This document shows, piece after piece, positions 34,894 through 36,028 of a stretch of 36,028 bases of DNA. The stretch comes from Micromonospora sp. BL4 (GTDB lineage: Bacteria > Actinomycetota > Actinomycetes > Mycobacteriales > Micromonosporaceae): positions 1 through 36,028 of the forward strand of contig NZ_RCVJ01000086.1 in assembly GCF_003667505.1 (NCBI RefSeq), read 5' to 3'. The translations under genes and the position numbers were made by a program. Each line of letters opens with the position of its first letter. The stretch's first letter is position 1. The notes under the pieces were generated by a model. It saw only the letters and a list, made by a program, of their open reading frames with translations. It was not told the DNA's origin and did no database searches.

Positions 34894-36028
34894 TCAGGAC
34901 TGGTAGCCGGCGGAGCGGTACTCGTACTCCCGGTCGTCGTCGCGGTCGCCGTGGTCGCGGCTGAAGTCCCAGCCGCCGGCGGCCTCGCGACCCGGTCGGC
35001 CGCCCACCGCGAACCCGCCGATCTCCTGTCCCCGACGCCAGCCACGGAAGTAGCCGGTGGTGTTCTCCGCGAGGCTCGCCGCGTCACGCACTATCCGCAG
35101 TGGACGCTCTTCGCGCAACGGGGAGCCCGGGACCAGGTTGGCCTGCGGCACGCGCTTCGGCAGGCCGGCCGTCGTCTCGGCGCCCACCGCGGGACGGGCC
35201 GCCTGCTCGGCCGCCTGCCATCCGGTGTCGGCCGTGGTCGACCAGTCCAGGTCGGACTCCTCGGTCTGCCCGACGAACCAGGCGGACTTGGCCTGCGCGA
35301 AGATCAGCAGGTCCCCGTCGCCCTCGTCCGCCACCGGCGGCGGCCGGTGCTCGACCGGGGGTGCCGGCCGGTGCTCGACGGGGCGCTCCATGCGGGGCGC
35401 GGGGCGGCCGTTGCGGGCGGCCTGCTCCCGATCGACCAGCCGTAGCGGTGGCGTCTCGAGGCGCGGGTCGGTGGGTGGGTTGAGGCTTCCCTCGCGCAGC
35501 GCCCGGTCGGCCAGCGGCGGTGGCTCCACCAGCCGCAGCATGGGCGGCTCCTGCGGCAGGTCGTCCGCCAGCCAGGGTGGGGTGACGCGGCCGTCGGCCC
35601 GGCCCGGATCGGTCGGGGCGTCGATGCCGCGGCCGCCGCCGTACGGGTAGGCGGCCGGGTTGTTCGGCGAGCTGTCGGCCGGGTCCTCCGGGTTGTTGAC
35701 CAGCGGCCAGTTGGCCCGGGACCCCGGCGGCGCCGACTCCTGGCCCGGTCGGGGAGTGGGCACCGGGATGCTGAGGTCGGTGGCGCTGAACCCGCCGGTG
35801 GGCGGCTCGTCGACCGGTCGTTGCAGGTGGCTCGGCCGCGGCTCGCCGTTGGTCTTCGGGCGGGGCGGGATGACCGTGCGCTGCCGCTCGGCCCGCGCGT
35901 TGTTGATCGCCGCGGTGGTCAGCGTCGGCCGGAACGGCTCGCCCGCCTCGGCCGGCGGCACCGCGCCGCGCTGCGCCGGCGCGATCGGGGTGATCCCGGG
36001 CGGCGGGGGCGGGCGAGCCGTTCCGGCC
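34894..36028 (-). CDS. C-terminal part of a second CvnA-like sensor kinase (partial)
   Basis: The frame is open from the window edge to a TGA at 34896-34894, giving about 377 residues. No kinase core is in view; the visible part is Pro/Arg/Glu-rich and probably disordered. It ends in a tail like that of the CvnA encoded at 29438-33094: DLLIFAQAKSAWF, then DTGWQAAEQAA, then ETTAGLPKRVPQANLVPG, then TTGYFRGWRRGQE. The shared tail identifies it as a CvnA-type sensor kinase C-terminus. A GTG at 35961 could look like a start, but the frame continues upstream with the same composition. A final acidic/Tyr-rich stretch (DRDDDREYEYRS) is unique to this copy. Confidence 0.8.
   Translation of the reverse strand, partial: AGTARPPPPPGITPIAPAQRGAVPPAEAGEPFRPTLTTAAINNARAERQRTVIPPRPKTNGEPRPSHLQRPVDEPPTGGFSATDLSIPVPTPRPGQESAPPGSRANWPLVNNPEDPADSSPNNPAAYPYGGGRGIDAPTDPGRADGRVTPPWLADDLPQEPPMLRLVEPPPLADRALREGSLNPPTDPRLETPPLRLVDREQAARNGRPAPRMERPVEHRPAPPVEHRPPPVADEGDGDLLIFAQAKSAWFVGQTEESDLDWSTTADTGWQAAEQAARPAVGAETTAGLPKRVPQANLVPGSPLREERPLRIVRDAASLAENTTGYFRGWRRGQEIGGFAVGGRPGREAAGGWDFSRDHGDRDDDREYEYRSAGYQS

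Noticed and set aside
35959..35961. GTG at 35961 as the start of the minus-strand CvnA-like protein
   Set aside because: The frame stays open with the same Pro-rich composition to the window edge, and the tail motifs show this is only the C-terminal part of a larger sensor kinase.

Overview
The window is very GC-rich, with strong G/C wobble bias, GTG/TTG starts and many 1-4 base stop/start overlaps. Gene content fits a filamentous actinomycete, most likely Micromonosporaceae (Micromonospora/Salinispora type). That placement is inferred from gene content and style, not from a marker gene. It looks like core chromosome: no transposases, integrases, tRNAs, rRNAs or CRISPR arrays were seen.

Layout. 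(1) 1-2129 (-): galE-galK, with galK cut by the window edge. (2) 2324-7025 (+): a CBS-pair CorC-like protein, trpS, a 2H-family RNA ligase-like protein, a YihY/BrkB membrane protein, a short GntR regulator and an acidic hypothetical protein, ending at a hairpin terminator facing a VOC protein (-). (3) 7627-16351: a maltose/maltodextrin locus. A GH13 alpha-glucosidase and a LacI-family regulator (-) diverge from malE-malF-malG and a neopullulanase-like GH13 enzyme (+). CTTGC/GCAAG-type dyads lie at both promoters. No ATPase is encoded here. (4) 16431-16772: a small four-helix membrane protein. (5) 17032-24715 (+): a BMP lipoprotein, a double ABC ATPase and two permeases (a nucleoside importer), then cytidine deaminase and thymidine phosphorylase. 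Adenosine deaminase (27558-28637) and a uridine kinase-like protein (28642-29244, -) extend this nucleoside uptake and salvage region. (6) 24827-27505, between the salvage genes: a DUF4272-like protein, an RlmA-type 23S rRNA methyltransferase with an unusual in-frame insert, a MarR regulator and a divergent PPOX/F420-type oxidoreductase. The last two share an intergenic region with two identical palindromes. (7) 29438-34560 (+): a complete conservon (CvnA sensor-kinase-like, CvnB roadblock, CvnC DUF742, CvnD GTPase), facing the C-terminal part of a second CvnA-like protein (34894-36028, -).

The most interesting items are: the importer ATPase, which appears to start at CTG behind a canonical ribosome binding site; the paired MarR operators over divergent leaderless promoters; an uncharacterised C-terminal domain on cytidine deaminase; a compositionally foreign in-frame insert in the rRNA methyltransferase; and a conserved tail shared by two otherwise low-complexity CvnA C-termini, the second of which has no cvnBCD genes beside it. 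All calls come from reading the sequence. No database search or folding program was run.
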